Shown one piece after another: positions 1 through 12,688 of a DNA stretch of 64,000 nucleotides; the first letter of the stretch is position 1, and each line of letters starts with the position of its first letter. The notes under the pieces are model-generated. The model saw nothing but the letters and a program-made list of their open reading frames with translations. It had not been told where the DNA came from and searched no databases. The position numbers were made by a program, and so were the translations under genes. Source of the DNA: Alisma plantago-aquatica (lineage: Eukaryota; Streptophyta; Magnoliopsida; Alismatales; Alismataceae). The stretch is from the NCBI GenBank assembly GCA_963693085.1, contig OY856414.1, positions 264,529,501-264,593,500 of the forward strand, in the 5' to 3' direction.

Positions 1-1333
1 TTTTTTAATTCAATTGGATTATATCAGTTCCAATCACATATACTTAATCACGAACTTTTTTTGCCACCATACCAACATATATAACACAATATCTATAAAT
101 TATTTTTTATTTTCCAGTATTATAGATTTCAAAAAATTTAGTATAATATATAAAATAGTTTATTACATAGTATTGTTGTTATGTTTAAATATAATAATTC
201 ACATAACATTAGTAAGAACTAAAAAACGCATTGCAAAAAAAATGGAGAAGAACCCATTCTCCGTCACTTGCTATGACGAAAAGTGGCAGAGAAGGGGCTG
301 CTTGGAATTTTGTTTAAAAGGAAGGGGGTTATCTAGGATTAGGTAAAGGTGAGGGGGAATTCTGGAATTTCAAGAAAAGAGAGGGGGTTTATGGGAAAAA
401 ACTCTTTTTTATAACCCGGCTTGAGGCCCTTGAGCCGGTACTCATCACTTTATTGCCGATGAGCAGCCTCTCAGGACAAGGCAAGGAGGGGGTGCCATTG
501 TTGATGGATGCAAGGAGGGCCTCACCCGAACGTTTTAATCTGGTCATCCTAGCAACGTCGATGCTTGCAGTAAAATTGTTTGCTTCAACCCAATAATTCT
601 AGGATCTCCAGCTCTCCATGTCCCAAGGAAGCCACAACTCTAACAGTGGTGGTTGAGAGATATTACAGAGCAATGAGTAGTATACTGAAACTGCTTGGAG
701 TTTCACAGAGACAGTTCCATTAACAACAAATAGAAACCGATTACGACCATTAGAACAGAACATGTATCATGGCAAGAAGGTCAAAAAAACGGAACATACA
801 CCTCTTCATTTTGCATTTCCTCTATCATAATATCTTCTACAAGAAGCATCATCAATCATGGACAGAATGTCTTAGCGAATGAGTTTGGAGTTTGTATCTA
901 TATGAAGGTGATATTTGGGTGGGGGTGGTTGGAGCAAGAACTTATGTGTATGGTTTCATCTATGTATTGTCAAAATCATTCTTTTCCCCCTGTCGTACTT
1001 CATTAAATCTATATGATTACTGGACTAAAGTGAAGAGTGTTATGTTCGGGAAACTAGCTAACGCGATTGTATAAGCCGTGTTTGACAAAATGCATATATG
1101 AAACAATATCCTAAGAAAAGTGACAGAAACTTCTTCGTTGATAATGTTTTTTCTAATTGTTTCATAAGCTGGAAGAATATTTACAAGTAAAAAAATGTCT
1201 CATTATTAATACATTGCCCTAAAATGAAATTCCATTTTCATCGCATCGCTTTTAGGGCATGTTTGGCAGGTGTAATCGGATGATAAACTGTGAGTTTTAT
1301 GTACACTTTTACATTGCAAACTCACACAGCTAC
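1..1333. other. Unclassified flanking sequence, no supported gene
   Basis: AT-rich DNA with a mixed patch at about 240-660. No long coding region is present. On the minus strand a frame of roughly 60 codons is open from about 590 down to 395, but its peptide matches no family I recognise. A short near-palindrome lies at 416-438 (CCGGC ... GCCGG arms). Just before element A, at about 1287-1330, the arms ACTGTGAGTTT and AAACTCACACAG form an imperfect inverted repeat. The segment may be part of an older transposon, but there is no direct support for a class. Confidence 0.4.
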
Positions 1334-3523
1334 TGTGACGACCCCTATCAAACTGATATCTTAATCGCAAAAAATAATGCAAAATTAATCATTAACAGTG
1401 GATTACCGAAAATCATTAAAAATTAAAACTTTTTTTCCAAGAGATCCACTACCAGGAAATTCTTTTCAGAGTGAACCAAACCATATATATACATCATGGT
1501 TTTCTTGTACATACAATGTTCCATCACCTTGTAAGGATTTTAGATAACACTTGCTTTATCAAAACATACACAAAAGCAACATCATGCATCGAGGCAAACT
1601 AGCAAAAATCTCATATTGATCATAAAACTCTTTACGCACTATCTCCCAAATGACCTAAGAGTACAAGGACGACACACATGACTCTATATCTACAAGACAC
1701 ATAGTAGCACACTCAACTTGAGTTGTTACTATTGTTCTTGTTGTTGTTGTCTGCTTTCTACTACACGATCTCTACCTCCTCGTGCACATCCACTTATAAA
1801 GTTGTAGAACCCACAGGGTGAGACAACTTGTCCCTGTAAAAGATATAACTCTCTGCCAACAAAATTATTATTACAGTTAAACTTTTATGAAAGAGAGTAG
1901 AAGAAACCTATATTGAACTAAACAAGTATAATTGTTCATTATATACATAGTAGAGTAATATTATCTTCTTATTAGTTTAGATATCTACAAATGAGCAGTA
2001 GATCATTTATTCACTTTTAAAAAGTAATATGAAGAACATGTATAACTGTTATAAACTATATAGTATAAAATCAAAGCAAGGCATCAATGTATGTTTCTGT
2101 ATTTAGTCCTTAAACAAATATTATGCATGGCTGATTACATCTTTAAACATTCCATCTTATTATGCCCTGTGGAGATGGAAATATACCTTCCATCTCTAAC
2201 TGACCACTGAAAGTTAGCATCAGTACCATATAGGTTTATGGAAAATCCAGAATCTACAAACTCACCTTTCTCAGTTAGTACGAGAGTGGCCGTGACATTA
2301 TGAGTCAATCTACATTTCAACTGGTGTGGTATATAGAGGCTCTTCTCTATAGAGATATAGCACGTAGCATGTTCTCTGTCTAGGGTATGACCTATAGTCA
2401 AATCTGCTTGTATATATTGAGTCATGGCCTGCAACCATATTCTTCCGGGGGTATGGATTTACCACCAATCCTGATGGTGCAATAGATCTACGACCTACAA
2501 TGACACTCTGCCTATAGCCGCACTCTTTTTAGGAAAATGGCTCAAGGCCAAATCATGGGGTTTGAAGGAAGCAAGGTATTACTCGTCTTGCACCCTCACA
2601 TATTAAAAAAACATGTGCTCTGAGTAAAACTCATTTCTTCATTCAGTAGATCCTGACATTGAATGATTCTATGGTCAGGGCAACTACATTTTTAGTTCAC
2701 TTGATAGATTAAGTGCATTATAACATATTTTAACATCAATCAAGTTACAAGCATAAATTATAGATAAATTCAATACATAAAGGTGTAACATATTTCTAAG
2801 AGATCTCGTATCAATTGGTACATATTTTGTTACACTTATCCTAGGATATCAATCCCCTGAACACTTTGTTGCATATCTCATCCCTTCATCATTATCATGA
2901 TCATATTCTTGGGTATCAAACCCTCAGTTCATTATTGAACAATATCACTTTTCATTAGGCAATAAGCAACTCTAGGTCATCAGACCCATATATAAATTAT
3001 ACTTGTGGTACAAGTATAGCATATGGCTCCCAAGGCCTTATATAATATGTATCATACTAAATCATCATATCTCATACCTGGATATGTTCATCATCTCATA
3101 ATACCTATATGGTTAGGATTCATAGCAATGCAATATCAAACAAATATCATGACCATGACATAAGAAGAATCATTCAAATTCCAACCCTCTCATAATTAGG
3201 GTTACAATTACTTCTTACAACTGATTTAGGGTTTTCAAGTTCATAATTATCAACCAACACCTTTTCACAACATAAGAGCTATATTACTACCATAAGTTTT
3301 CAAGAATACTACATCAAGTATCATCAACTAACTATCAACATGAGATATTACCCTTTTTATGTGAGTAGTACCAGTTTCTCTCTCATCTTTACTAGGATAT
3401 TTATTTCAACATACTTATTACATTGATTTATCCTTCTTTAGGGTTATCAACCTACACTTATTAAAGTGTATTCATCTCATTACTATCATGATGCATTCAT
3501 TGATTATATTCAAGTTGTATCCA

Positions 3524-3646
3524 CCTACACTCTTCAAGGAGTATCAGCCTACACTCTACAAGGTATGTCGGTCTACACTCTTCAAGGTGTATCAGCCTAC
3601 ACTCTACAAGGTGTATCGGCCTACACTCTTCAAGGTGTATCGGCCT
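3524..3646. repeat. 24-bp palindromic minisatellite in A LTR
   Basis: Five adjoining copies of a 24-bp unit start at about 3524, 3548, 3572, 3596 and 3620. The core is TACACTCTTCAAGGTGTA followed by TCGGCC. The core is itself an imperfect palindrome (TACAC ... GTGTA, CTT ... AAG). The other LTR has the same array, split by solo LTR D. Looser relatives of the TATCGRCC word continue to about 4080. Confidence 0.85.
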
Positions 3647-4975
3647 AGACACATCACTTGTGTCAGCCTAGACATATCTACTTGTATCAGACAAAGCTTA
3701 TCAAATGCTATCATTTTAGAGGTTCTTAGAGTGGTATCGTTTGTAAGTTGCTTGAGGTATATCGTCCATAATACATACTTGTGTGTTCGGCCATACTAAT
3801 CATCTTATGTATCGGCTTCACCATCAACTAGGTTATTGGCCACTTCAACCCCATGTATATCAGCCTCACCTCCAACTAGGGTATCGACTTCCACTCCAAC
3901 TTAGGGTATCGACCACTCAACATCATCTAAGGTATCAGCCACCCCTTTCAACTTAGGGTATCATCCACTCAACATCATCTATGGTATCAACCACACTATC
4001 AATTAGTGTATCAGCCTCTCAACCAACTTAGGGTTTGAGTTGTATCAGTTTAGGGTTAGCCATATCGGCCACCACACTCAACCAACTAAACATGATTTCA
4101 TATACTTCCTTCACTAGACATCTCTAGATTATTCCAAGATAATTTCATTAGAGTCATATTGGTTTATAGGGTCTAGCATATCGGCCTAGCTCCATCTTGG
4201 TCATATCGGACTAGCAACATATCATGTAGAGTATCTCAAGTCATGGCGACCATTCATGTTATGGAGCAAACATAGGTATTAACTTGGATATCTTATAGAT
4301 ATCGCCTTCCATATTTTTAGCATTTAGATGGAAGATAAAACACTTACGAGAACAATAGTCCTACTCAAAAAATCAACCCAAAAGAATATGAGTTCATATG
4401 TATCAGTTTCCATACTTATACCCTTGTATCAGGTTAGGGTTTCCCACAAACCAATATCGGTTTGTGCATATCAATTTTATTATCTTCAAGCTCAAGCTCT
4501 TCATCCATAACTACTCCAATTCATGGGCAATAGTCCTATATATTCAATAGAGATCATAGAGCTTCATTCAAACAAGAAATTTGAAATAGAAAAGGAATCA
4601 CCAAGTTTTATATGGTAGAAAGTGAATAATAAAATAATTGGGTTTAAGTTATATAACCCACCTCAAGATCAAATCAAAAGCTTCAAACTTCAATGCTCCA
4701 CATTCCAAGGTTGAAGATGACTTGTCAAAAGTCTAAGACTTGATCACGACACTCCTCTATGGAAGAAGATACCATAGTTAAGAATTTGGTGAAGAAAGAA
4801 GAGAAGGAAAGAATCATGATCCAAGAAGCATGGTCTTTCCAAGGTTGAAGACGATCATGGATTCACCTTAAGCAAGATGCTCGGCCTCATCTTTTCTCCT
4901 TGAGCTCCTGGGATCATCCTCCAAGCAAGATATGGGATGGGAATTGAAAGGTTTACTAGGAGGTGAAAAGAGAGG

Positions 4976-4983
4976 TATATATA
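4976..4983 (-). promoter_or_regulatory. Putative TATA box, A 3' LTR
   Basis: TATATATA, conserved in the other LTR at 28991-28998. It lies inside the LTR and is read in the minus direction of the element. Conservation between two otherwise diverged LTRs is the main support. Confidence 0.5.
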
Positions 4984-5692
4984 GTTCAGGTTCATGAACA
5001 AGAGTGTGTATAAGGTGTCATCACCATGTATCTCAAGTGACACGTGTTCATGCATGGTAACTCCATGCAACCATAATTATCTTTCCATGCAAAACTCTTG
5101 AGGATAATTCATGGATGAGATCTTGGCCATTTGGATATCTTTCTTGACAAGATATCATCACCCAATCATGCTTTATGTGCAAACTAATACCACTTTTGCA
5201 AGGAACATGCAAATTGATAGGCTTCACTTGAGGTTCTTAGCCCATCATGAACATCTTCAAAGATTAAAAAAATGATATGGAACCTCCTTTATGGATTCCA
5301 TGCCGATATGCATTCCCATATACACTTCAAAACTCGATACAACTTCATCTAAGGTTCAAGGTATTCAACACTTCTTTGGTTCTTTCACCACAAAGAGTGT
5401 TGTCATCAACCAAGACTCGAACAAGGTGCCCCCTTCTTTCTCTTTCCTCTAGTTGATACTAAGAGAGAGAAGAGACATTCTAGAGATGTTTGCGCATAAT
5501 TCAATAGGGTGAATTGCAATTCTTACCAAATTTATCATATAAGGCACAAACAATTTGCAAATAAGTTCAAAATTGAGAAATAAACTCTTCTCAAGTCTTA
5601 ATTACTTTTCAAAAGATTAAGACAAGGTTCTAAGCAACTTACTTAAGCAAAGCATCTAGGGTTATCCCAAAACCCAGGTCAGGGGTGTTACA

Positions 5693-5706
5693 AGTTATCA
5701 TCCCCT
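5693..5706 (-). other. Polypurine tract of element A
   Basis: On the minus strand, AGGGGATGATAACTT lies immediately before the 3' LTR. This is the position of the plus-strand priming site in LTR retrotransposons. Confidence 0.7.
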
Positions 5707-5730
5707 AACAAGGATTTCATCCCCGAAATC

Positions 5731-6066
5731 TCAAGAGAAAAGAGAAGGGTACTTCCTCCTCATCTCTTCCTCCAACTCCCACGTGGCTTCTTCAATGCCA
5801 CGATGATGCCAAAGAACTTTTACAAGCACAATGTCTTTCTTTTTCAACTTCTTGATTCTTCTGTCAAGAATCAACATCAGACCTTCCACACAGGATATAT
5901 CCTCATCTAATTCTACATCTACAGGTTGTAATACAAGCTCTGTGTCAAGGTGACATTTTCTCAACGTAGACACATGAAACACTGGATGTAGTCTATGCAA
6001 CTCAGGTGGAATTTCCAACTTATAGGCTACCTTCCCAACACGTGCTATCACCTGATAAGGTCCCAT
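5731..6066 (-). pseudogene. Element A integrase C-terminus and chromodomain
   Basis: An open block of 111 codons forms the end of the pol polyprotein. It begins with the integrase tail motif (GPYQVIARVGKVAYKLE, then HPVFHVSTLRK) seen in chromoviruses. It ends with a chromodomain-like segment containing VLWHHRGIEEATWELEEEM and terminates in YPSLFS. In this family the chromodomain directs integration towards particular chromatin marks. The block is preserved, but upstream pol has stops and frameshifts, so it is not a functional gene on its own. The natural stop lies just inside the polypurine tract. Confidence 0.85.
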
Positions 6067-6079
6067 GAATCTAGGATAA

Positions 6080-7117
6080 AACTTACCCTTCTTCCCAAAT
6101 TTGAGAACACCTTTCCAAGGAGAGACCTTGATATATACTTTATCTCCACTTGGAATTCTACAGGTCTACGATGATTATCAGCATATGACTTCTGTCTGTC
6201 CCATGCAACCTTTAACTGTTGTTGTGTTACTTTCATCTTTTCAGTTGTCTATTGTACAATTTCATGACCAAGAAGCTGGTATTCTCCTATTACATACCAG
6301 TATAGTGGAGATCTACAATGTCTACCATACAATGCTTCGTATGGTGCCATATCAATGTTGTTTTGATAACTATTATTATAAGAGAAATCTATCAAGATCA
6401 AATGTATATCCAAACTTCCTATAAACTAAAGAATTCATGCCCTAAGCAAGTCTTTCAAAGTTTGTATAGTCCTTCAGATTGTCCATCTGTTTGAGGGTGG
6501 AAATCAATACTAAACTTCAATTGTGTACCCAAAGTTGTGTGTAATCGCTCCTAAAAGTGACTTGTAAACTGAGGACCTCTGTCTGACATAATTGTTGCTG
6601 GGACTCCGTGCAATCACACTATATCATCTGCATAAATTTTTGCAAGTTTCTCAGCAGAGTACGTTGTCTTAATAGGAAGAAAATGTGTTGATTTTGTCAA
6701 CCTATCAACAATCACCCTAATGGAATCGTAGACCTTGGTTGTTCTAGGCAAACCAACTATGAAATCCATTGTTACATGATCCCATTTTCACTATGGTATG
6801 GGTAATGGTTGTAATGTTCCTTCTGACTTCTGGTGTTCATCCTTAACTTACTGACATACTGGACACTGCATAACAAACTTGGCTACATCCTTCTTCAAAC
6901 CAGGCCACCAATACATATCTTTTAGGCTGTGATACATTTTGGTACTTCCTGGATGCATAGCATACATAGATGAGTGAGATTCTTCCATAACTATCTTCCT
7001 TAAGTAATTAACATCAGGTACCATGATTCTACCATGGTAACAAATTGTTCCATCTTTTGACTCATGAAAGCCATCCCGCGTTTTACTACCATTATCTGAT
7101 CTGATTTGCTGAACCAT
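6080..7117 (-). pseudogene. Element A integrase (zinc-binding and catalytic core), broken
   Basis: The minus strand shows the integrase zinc-binding region at the high-coordinate end, with HPGSTKMYHSLKDMYWWPG and then CPVC. The catalytic core follows, with DFIVGLP, VIVDRLTKSTHFLP, MSDRGPQFTSHF and FHPQTDGQSEG in order. These are the expected surroundings of the D,D,E residues in Ty3/gypsy integrases. Several stops and at least one frameshift break the region, especially around 6240-6480. A further open piece at 6048-6236 links the core to the chromodomain block. Integrase would insert the cDNA into the genome; this copy cannot. Confidence 0.82.
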
Positions 7118-7126
7118 AATATCAAC

Positions 7127-7960
7127 CTATTTTGCTTCTTTAATTTGTTGTCTCAGTGTAGGTTTAGCTTGTATCTGTGCCAACAATCCAGCTACCAAAG
7201 ATACTTCCAGATGTACATTCATCTGTGTCAAGGAAACTAGCATGTCCCTCTTATGACACACCAAAGAATTCAACTGTGCTTTATCTGTGAATGAAGATGA
7301 CGACTTTCTACTTAGCACATCTACCACAACATTAGCCTTTCCTGGATGGTAATCAATCACATAATCATAATCTTTGATTAGTTACATCCAACAATGTTGT
7401 CTCATGTTTATTCTTGCTGCAAAAACATGTAACTTAGATTCTTATGGTCTGTGAAAATCTAACACTTCTCCCCATACAAGTAATGTCTCCATATTTTCAA
7501 GGCATGAATCACTACAGCTAATTCCAAATCATGTGTAGGATAATTCTCCTCATGTTTCTTAAGCTGTCGAGAGGCAAAAGAAATCACTTTTTTATCCTAC
7601 ATCAACACACATCCCAAACCATTCTTTGAAGCATCATAAAAGGCAATGTATCATTTCCCTTGCTCAGGTAACACTAAAACTGGTGCATTGGTCAACTTTT
7701 CCTTCAATAACTAGAAAGAACGTTGACAATTGTCATTCTAGGCAAAAGGAACATTCTTTCTGGTTAACCTAGTTAGGGGTAATGCTATAGAACTGAAGTC
7801 TTTGATGAATCTTCTATAGTAACCTGGAAAACCTAGGAAACTTTGAATCTCTATTAGTGTCTTGGGTTGTTCCCATTTCTAGAACAGACTCTACCTTTTT
7901 AGGATCAACAAAAATACTTTTAACAGATATAATATGTCCTAGAAAAGATACTTCTGACAT
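7127..7960 (-). pseudogene. Element A RNase H region, degraded
   Basis: Downstream of the reverse transcriptase block the minus strand has broken RNase H-like sequence. It ends in a well preserved segment, DYHPGKANVVVDVLSRK, typical of the end of RNase H and the start of the linker to integrase. The middle, about 7380-7900, carries many stops in all minus frames, and family resemblance shows only in short pieces. RNase H removes the RNA template during reverse transcription; this copy is inactive. Confidence 0.72.
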
Positions 7961-8610
7961 CTAAAACTCACATTCGCTAAACTTAGCATATAGTTTGTGT
8001 TGTCTCAACAAAGTCAATGCTTGTTGAAGATGTTGTTCATGTTGTTGGCTATCTCGAGTGTATATTAGAATGTCATCCATGAAGATGACTATGAACTTAT
8101 CAAGGAATGGTCGGAATACTCTATTCATTAGATCCATGAACACTTCTGGTACATTAGTTAGTCCAAATGACATAACTATAAACTCATAATGACCATACCT
8201 TGTCCTAAAGGCTGACCACGAATGCTACTGTGCTAGCCTGCGGTGCGGTAAGGCACCACCCTATTGTATGTTATCTTCCTTAATCTATAACTGGTGATAT
8301 CCTGACTTAGTTCTATTTTAGAGAACAATGTTGCACCCCACAACTGGTCAAACAATCATCTATCCTTGACAGAGGATATTTGTTCTTTATTGTCACCTTA
8401 TTCAATTGTCTATAGTATATATAGCCTCATAGACCCATCCTTTTTCTTTACAAAAAGTACCAGAGCACCTCATGGCAATGTACTTGGCTGTATAAAACAT
8501 TTTTCAAGTAACTATTTCAACAATTTTTTTAATTCTTCCATCTCAACAGGTGCCATTCTATAAGGTGTTTTAGCTATCGGTTGCATACCATGAACTAGAT
8601 TGATCTTGAA
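7961..8610 (-). pseudogene. Element A reverse transcriptase, broken
   Basis: The open piece at 7961-8173 holds [18 protein letters not shown] and the catalytic IFMDDILIY box with both aspartates. The upstream fingers/palm sequence, in another frame, includes [28 protein letters not shown] and NKVTIKNKYPLSRIDD. At least two frameshifts and several stops separate these pieces. The motif order matches chromovirus reverse transcriptases, which copy the element RNA into cDNA. Confidence 0.83.
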
Positions 8611-8615
8611 ATCGA

Positions 8616-9203
8616 TCACTCAAGGTGGAGGAACATCAGGAAATTCTCAGGAAACACATCCTTAAACTCTCTGACAACTGGTACTTCTGAAATACTAGGA
8701 CTTTCTACCTTGGTATCTACCACATGTGCTAAGAATGCCTCACACCCATGTCGTAACAACCTCTCAGCTACCATTTTTGATACTAGACATGTTGGAAGAA
8801 TCTTCCTATCTCCCTGAAAGGTCCATGTCTTACCACCATATGTGAACATAGCTTGCTTAGAAGCACAATCCAAGACTACTTTATACTTTTCTAAGGTGTC
8901 CATCCCAAAGATTACATCAAATCCATGCATCTCAAGTGGTATAAGACCCACTTGAATGATTTGTTCTGAGAAAGAAGAACACATGGGGAACATACCTCAT
9001 ATAATACTGTGGAACCAACTAATAGAGTTTCTAATAGCAAGTTATTTGTTCTACGACTAGCAGGAAAAAGACAATTATGAATCACTTCTCGAGTGATAAA
9101 GGAGTGTGTAGTACCCAGATCAATCAAAGCGTGTATGAAGCAAGATGAATACATATTAGAGTGAAATAATTCCATCTGACCTGTCATGACACATGGGTTG
9201 ACT
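8616..9203 (-). pseudogene. Element A aspartic protease region, broken
   Basis: Two overlapping frames (8912-9187 and 8616-8993) share one protease domain and differ by a frameshift near 8950. The first has ALIDLGTTHSFIT, where the family's catalytic DSG triad reads DLG, consistent with one C-to-T change in the serine codon. The second has EMHGFDVIFGMDTLEKY and VVREFKDVFPE, which lead into reverse transcriptase. The protease would process the polyprotein; loss of the active-site serine plus the frameshift make it non-functional. Element B is inserted just upstream. Confidence 0.8.
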
Positions 9204-9208
9204 ATTGC
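9204..9208. repeat. Imperfect TSD of element B, left
   Basis: ATTGC here pairs with CTTGC at 20415-20419, a 4 of 5 match. Removing B and one copy leaves the A gag and protease sequence in one continuous minus-strand reading frame, which supports these limits. Confidence 0.65.
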
Positions 9209-9686
9209 TTACGCCTGACCCCCAATTAAGGGAGACCGAAAGGTCAGAGCCGTTATCCAATATCCCAGATCAAAGGTTCGACCGATAATCAATAACAATT
9301 ATCAACTTTTACCAACTAAACTGAAAACTGGTATAAAATAAAACTTCGCATACCTTTAAAAACTTTGGAAATCTATCTATCCATATCTTGGATTATTCTA
9401 TCTAATCCTCCTTGCACTTTATTTCTTATTTTCACAATGTGACGCTTTACTATTTGTGATCTTCAGGGTTATACCTAAAATGCCGACAAACAAAACGTCA
9501 GTCAGCATATCGGAATATACTGGTATGTGGGGACAACCAAAATTTTTGCAAATATGGATAACAAGCTAATTATCACAATCAAGTTAATTAACAAGCGAAT
9601 TTATGCTTTTCAGTATGACATTATCCACCGCTTTTGCCCTAACCCTGGCATACCCATCTTAGGGTTTCTTTCGCTAATGACTTAAG

Positions 9687-9825
9687 GCCACCATCTCAAT
9701 CCCGAGCTTGGTGCCTGGGGTCACCCTTCATAGTGCCCGTTAGTCATTCTATAAAGACCACCTTCTCAATCCCGAGCTTGGTGTCTGGGGTCACCACTCA
9801 TGGTGCCCATTGGTCTACCCTCCTG
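9687..9825. repeat. Two-copy ~70-bp tandem repeat, B 3' LTR
   Basis: Two adjoining copies of a block containing TCAATCCCGAGCTTGGTG and GGGGTCACC. The other B LTR has the same pair at 17497-17630. Confidence 0.75.
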
Positions 9826-11440
9826 GGCCTGACCTTTGGCATCATCCATCAGGGTGGCATGTAGGTGCGAGAATACACACTTATTTATAATTGTGATAAC
9901 CATAGTGACTTTATAGTTTTGCAAGTATGAACATCCAACTGTTTAGGTTGCATTCAATGCGAGGAAAATTTTGGAAAACCCTCGGGAAACAAATGTGATT
10001 AACCATAATTAACCACATACCTGATTTGGAAGTCTCAAAGTTTGTAAGAAAAATATCCAATTAATCAAACATCCAACCAAGCCAGGCAACCAGTCATCCT
10101 AATGAAACAGGCACAACAAGAAACCATAAAACATGTGCAATCTAATTACTCATATGTTCATCATGCTCCTAATTTATTGAATTGGAATTCCCTTCTAGGG
10201 TGTGCCTAAGCTGAATTAGGGTTTTCTCTAACATTCTTTATATTCATCTCTTAACCTTTACCTTTTAGGTCAACTAAACCCTAAAACACTGTTTCCATGT
10301 TCCAAAACCCTAATTACTTAGTCATTCATATCTAAGCTTCTTTATTACCAATCTGGCTTACGATTAGTTCTAACTTCATCTTATACATAAGATTTCAAAA
10401 CATAGCTTATTAAAGTAAAAACACCTAGATTAGGGTTTCTAGGTTTTCAAGTATATCTTCACTCATATGAGACTTTAAAACATCCTTTTTACATATTAAA
10501 ACTTTATCTCTTTAAGTTATCTATTCCAAGGCTTCTTAACTAAACTTCAGATAAATATTTGTTTAAGATATTCATATCCTCGAAATAAAAGTCATTATAG
10601 TCATATTACTCATCATTAGGGCTTTTAGGCCCATTATTGCACTTTGATAGTCATAACACCCTAATTATGCAAATTGTGGGTTTTTAAACTCAAATCAGAT
10701 ACATATTGTCCATTGTATGCCAAAAGGTTAAATGTTGATTCATAATATCAACTTAAGTAATTGAACTCATCCCTAATCATCATCTAGGGTTTTGATTGTA
10801 CTTAAAGTATTAAAGTTACTAACTTTGTGTACTTTTCGAACTAGAAGCAAAACTAGTCTGTAATAATATTTTTATTGGATTCTTGGTATTTTTTTGTGCA
10901 AAACCCTTGTATTACATCTATCCATCTGAGTTATGGTAATTAGTTATGAATTTTGCAAATTACAGTACCTCTTGGCCAATGGCAGAGTGCCACATGTCCT
11001 TGTATTTCATTTTCTAGCAACCTTTCTAGGATCGCGAACCCTCGCATGGATCTGCCTACCCAGCTACTCGGTCTAGTCTTCGTCTTCCTCGTGGGTGAGT
11101 GTAGAACGGGGTCAATTCCCCTGTTTCCTCTGTGAAATAGAGGACCCGCCGCGCGGCCTCCTCCTCTTCACCTGGTGGTTCGCGGCCAAGGGGATCACGA
11201 ATGGGATTCCGCCTCCCTTCCTACCATCACCGCAAGTGGACGCTGGCGCTGGATTCCCATCATAGCGGTTGGGTTACCCGTTGCAGCTCTACTTCCGCCC
11301 AAAATGCTTGGAGAGTCCTTGGAAAAGCACTGGTTAACGACCAAGGTTAGCAAAGAAATTGGGGGATGGGGAAAGGAAAACAGGGTCACGCAGAGTCTTG
11401 TGGAGACTCTCTCTTCTCCTCAAGGGCCTATGGTTCCCCT

Positions 11441-11449
11441 CCTTTTATA
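11441..11449 (-). promoter_or_regulatory. Putative TATA box, B 3' LTR
   Basis: TATAAAAGG on the minus strand, conserved in the B 5' LTR (19254-19262) and at the matching place in all three E LTRs. The GC-richer stretch lies just downstream in transcription direction. Confidence 0.65.
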
Positions 11450-12601
11450 GCCTATAGCTAGGGTAGGCGAACGACGAGAGTCCTACTAATTTGGGGGTTC
11501 TTATAGATGCCCCCAGGATACGTGTAACCTAGGGTAGGGATGGCTACAAGGATCTCATGAATCCAACTGGATGGTTTCCAAATTTGCTCACATAGTCAAT
11601 CACGAGAGATCGGCTTTAGAAAGATCATGCTCCCTATTCGTACTTTCCTTATCTATCTTGAGGTTGAAGATGGTTGCCTAATCATCGGATCTCAATCCCA
11701 TGGTCAAAAGTTCACGCGGCAATAACAATGAGTCAAAATAAACTTTGTGATATTTAGAGATTATCCATTCCTTTTAGGGATATTCAAAAATTCGTATCTC
11801 TTAAACTATACATCCAAATGATAAATTTTTTTAAAGAAAAGTCTATAAAGACTTAATCCTCGTGTGTACCAAATTTGGGACTCAAAATCAAAAGTATGAG
11901 ATACTTTCCTTTATATGCAAATTATCTCTTAATTATACATATTTCTCACATATTTTCTATTTCCCTCGTCATCAAATTATTATTCTGAGTTCCTTGAACC
12001 TCAAGGAACCTTAATGGCTCGAAATCCCATCTTGGGAATGTTCCTTATCCTTTCATTTATCTTTTATCCATTATTTCCCATATCTTGTTTATTTCTTATT
12101 AAAATATCTCCTTTTTGAGTATTTCTCTTTATCTTTATTTTTATTTTCTTCATTGGCATTCCATTTATCATTAGGAATCCTTTGGATACGAAAATACATC
12201 ACGGATAACTCCATTATACCTCTTTTCACTTATTGTCCACATTTATCATTGTTTTCAATTTCTTTCTTAATAAAGAAATATCTAATTGATCTTTTCTTTT
12301 CTTATTGCTTTATCTTTGCAATTTTGGACTCCTTGGGACCCAAGGAACCCAAGAGGCACAAAATCCACCTTTGGATTACACTCTTTTGCCTTCTAGAGGT
12401 TTCCACATCTTTCTTTTCTCAAATTCTCAATTATTCATTAATTAATTGAATTTCGTTATTATTGGGCCCAATAGCCAATAAAGCCCACAACACAATCATC
12501 AAGGCTATTATTAATGAAATTATGTCATTATTTGTTCATTTATCTTTATTATGAGAAATTACATTTCTCACCAAAAGAACCCAAAAATTGGGGTTGTAGC
12601 A

Positions 12602-12614
12602 TCCTTCCCCTCTT
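12602..12614 (-). other. Polypurine tract of element B
   Basis: AAGAGGGGAAGGA on the minus strand, directly against the 3' LTR. It is identical to the tracts of element E. Confidence 0.8.
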
Positions 12615-12688
12615 ATAAGAATTTTGTCCTCAAAATTCCATTAAGCAAACAAACAGTTCAAGATAAGCCTTTCATACGTCCATCAGGG

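Larger units (their letters stand above)
1334..5692 (-). repeat. Element A 3' LTR
   Basis: This 4359-bp stretch is repeated, with many substitutions, at 21743-29720. On the plus strand it starts TGTGACGACC and ends GGGTGTTACA, so it has TG...CA ends. It contains a 24-bp minisatellite (3524-3646), a longer zone to about 4080 with recurring TATCGRCC-like words, and a TATA-like site near 4976. It holds no coding region. The short open frames in it are not conserved between the two LTR copies. Confidence 0.87.
9209..12601 (-). repeat. Element B 3' LTR
   Basis: About 3393 bp, closely similar to 17007-20414. The plus-strand left edge is eroded: the right copy begins TGGAATGACCCC, and this copy picks up only around ACGCCTGACCCCC. 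The inner edge reads GGGGTTGTAGCA. The LTR contains a duplicated ~70-bp block (9687-9825), a GC-richer zone (10950-11440) and a TATA site. Confidence 0.85.
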
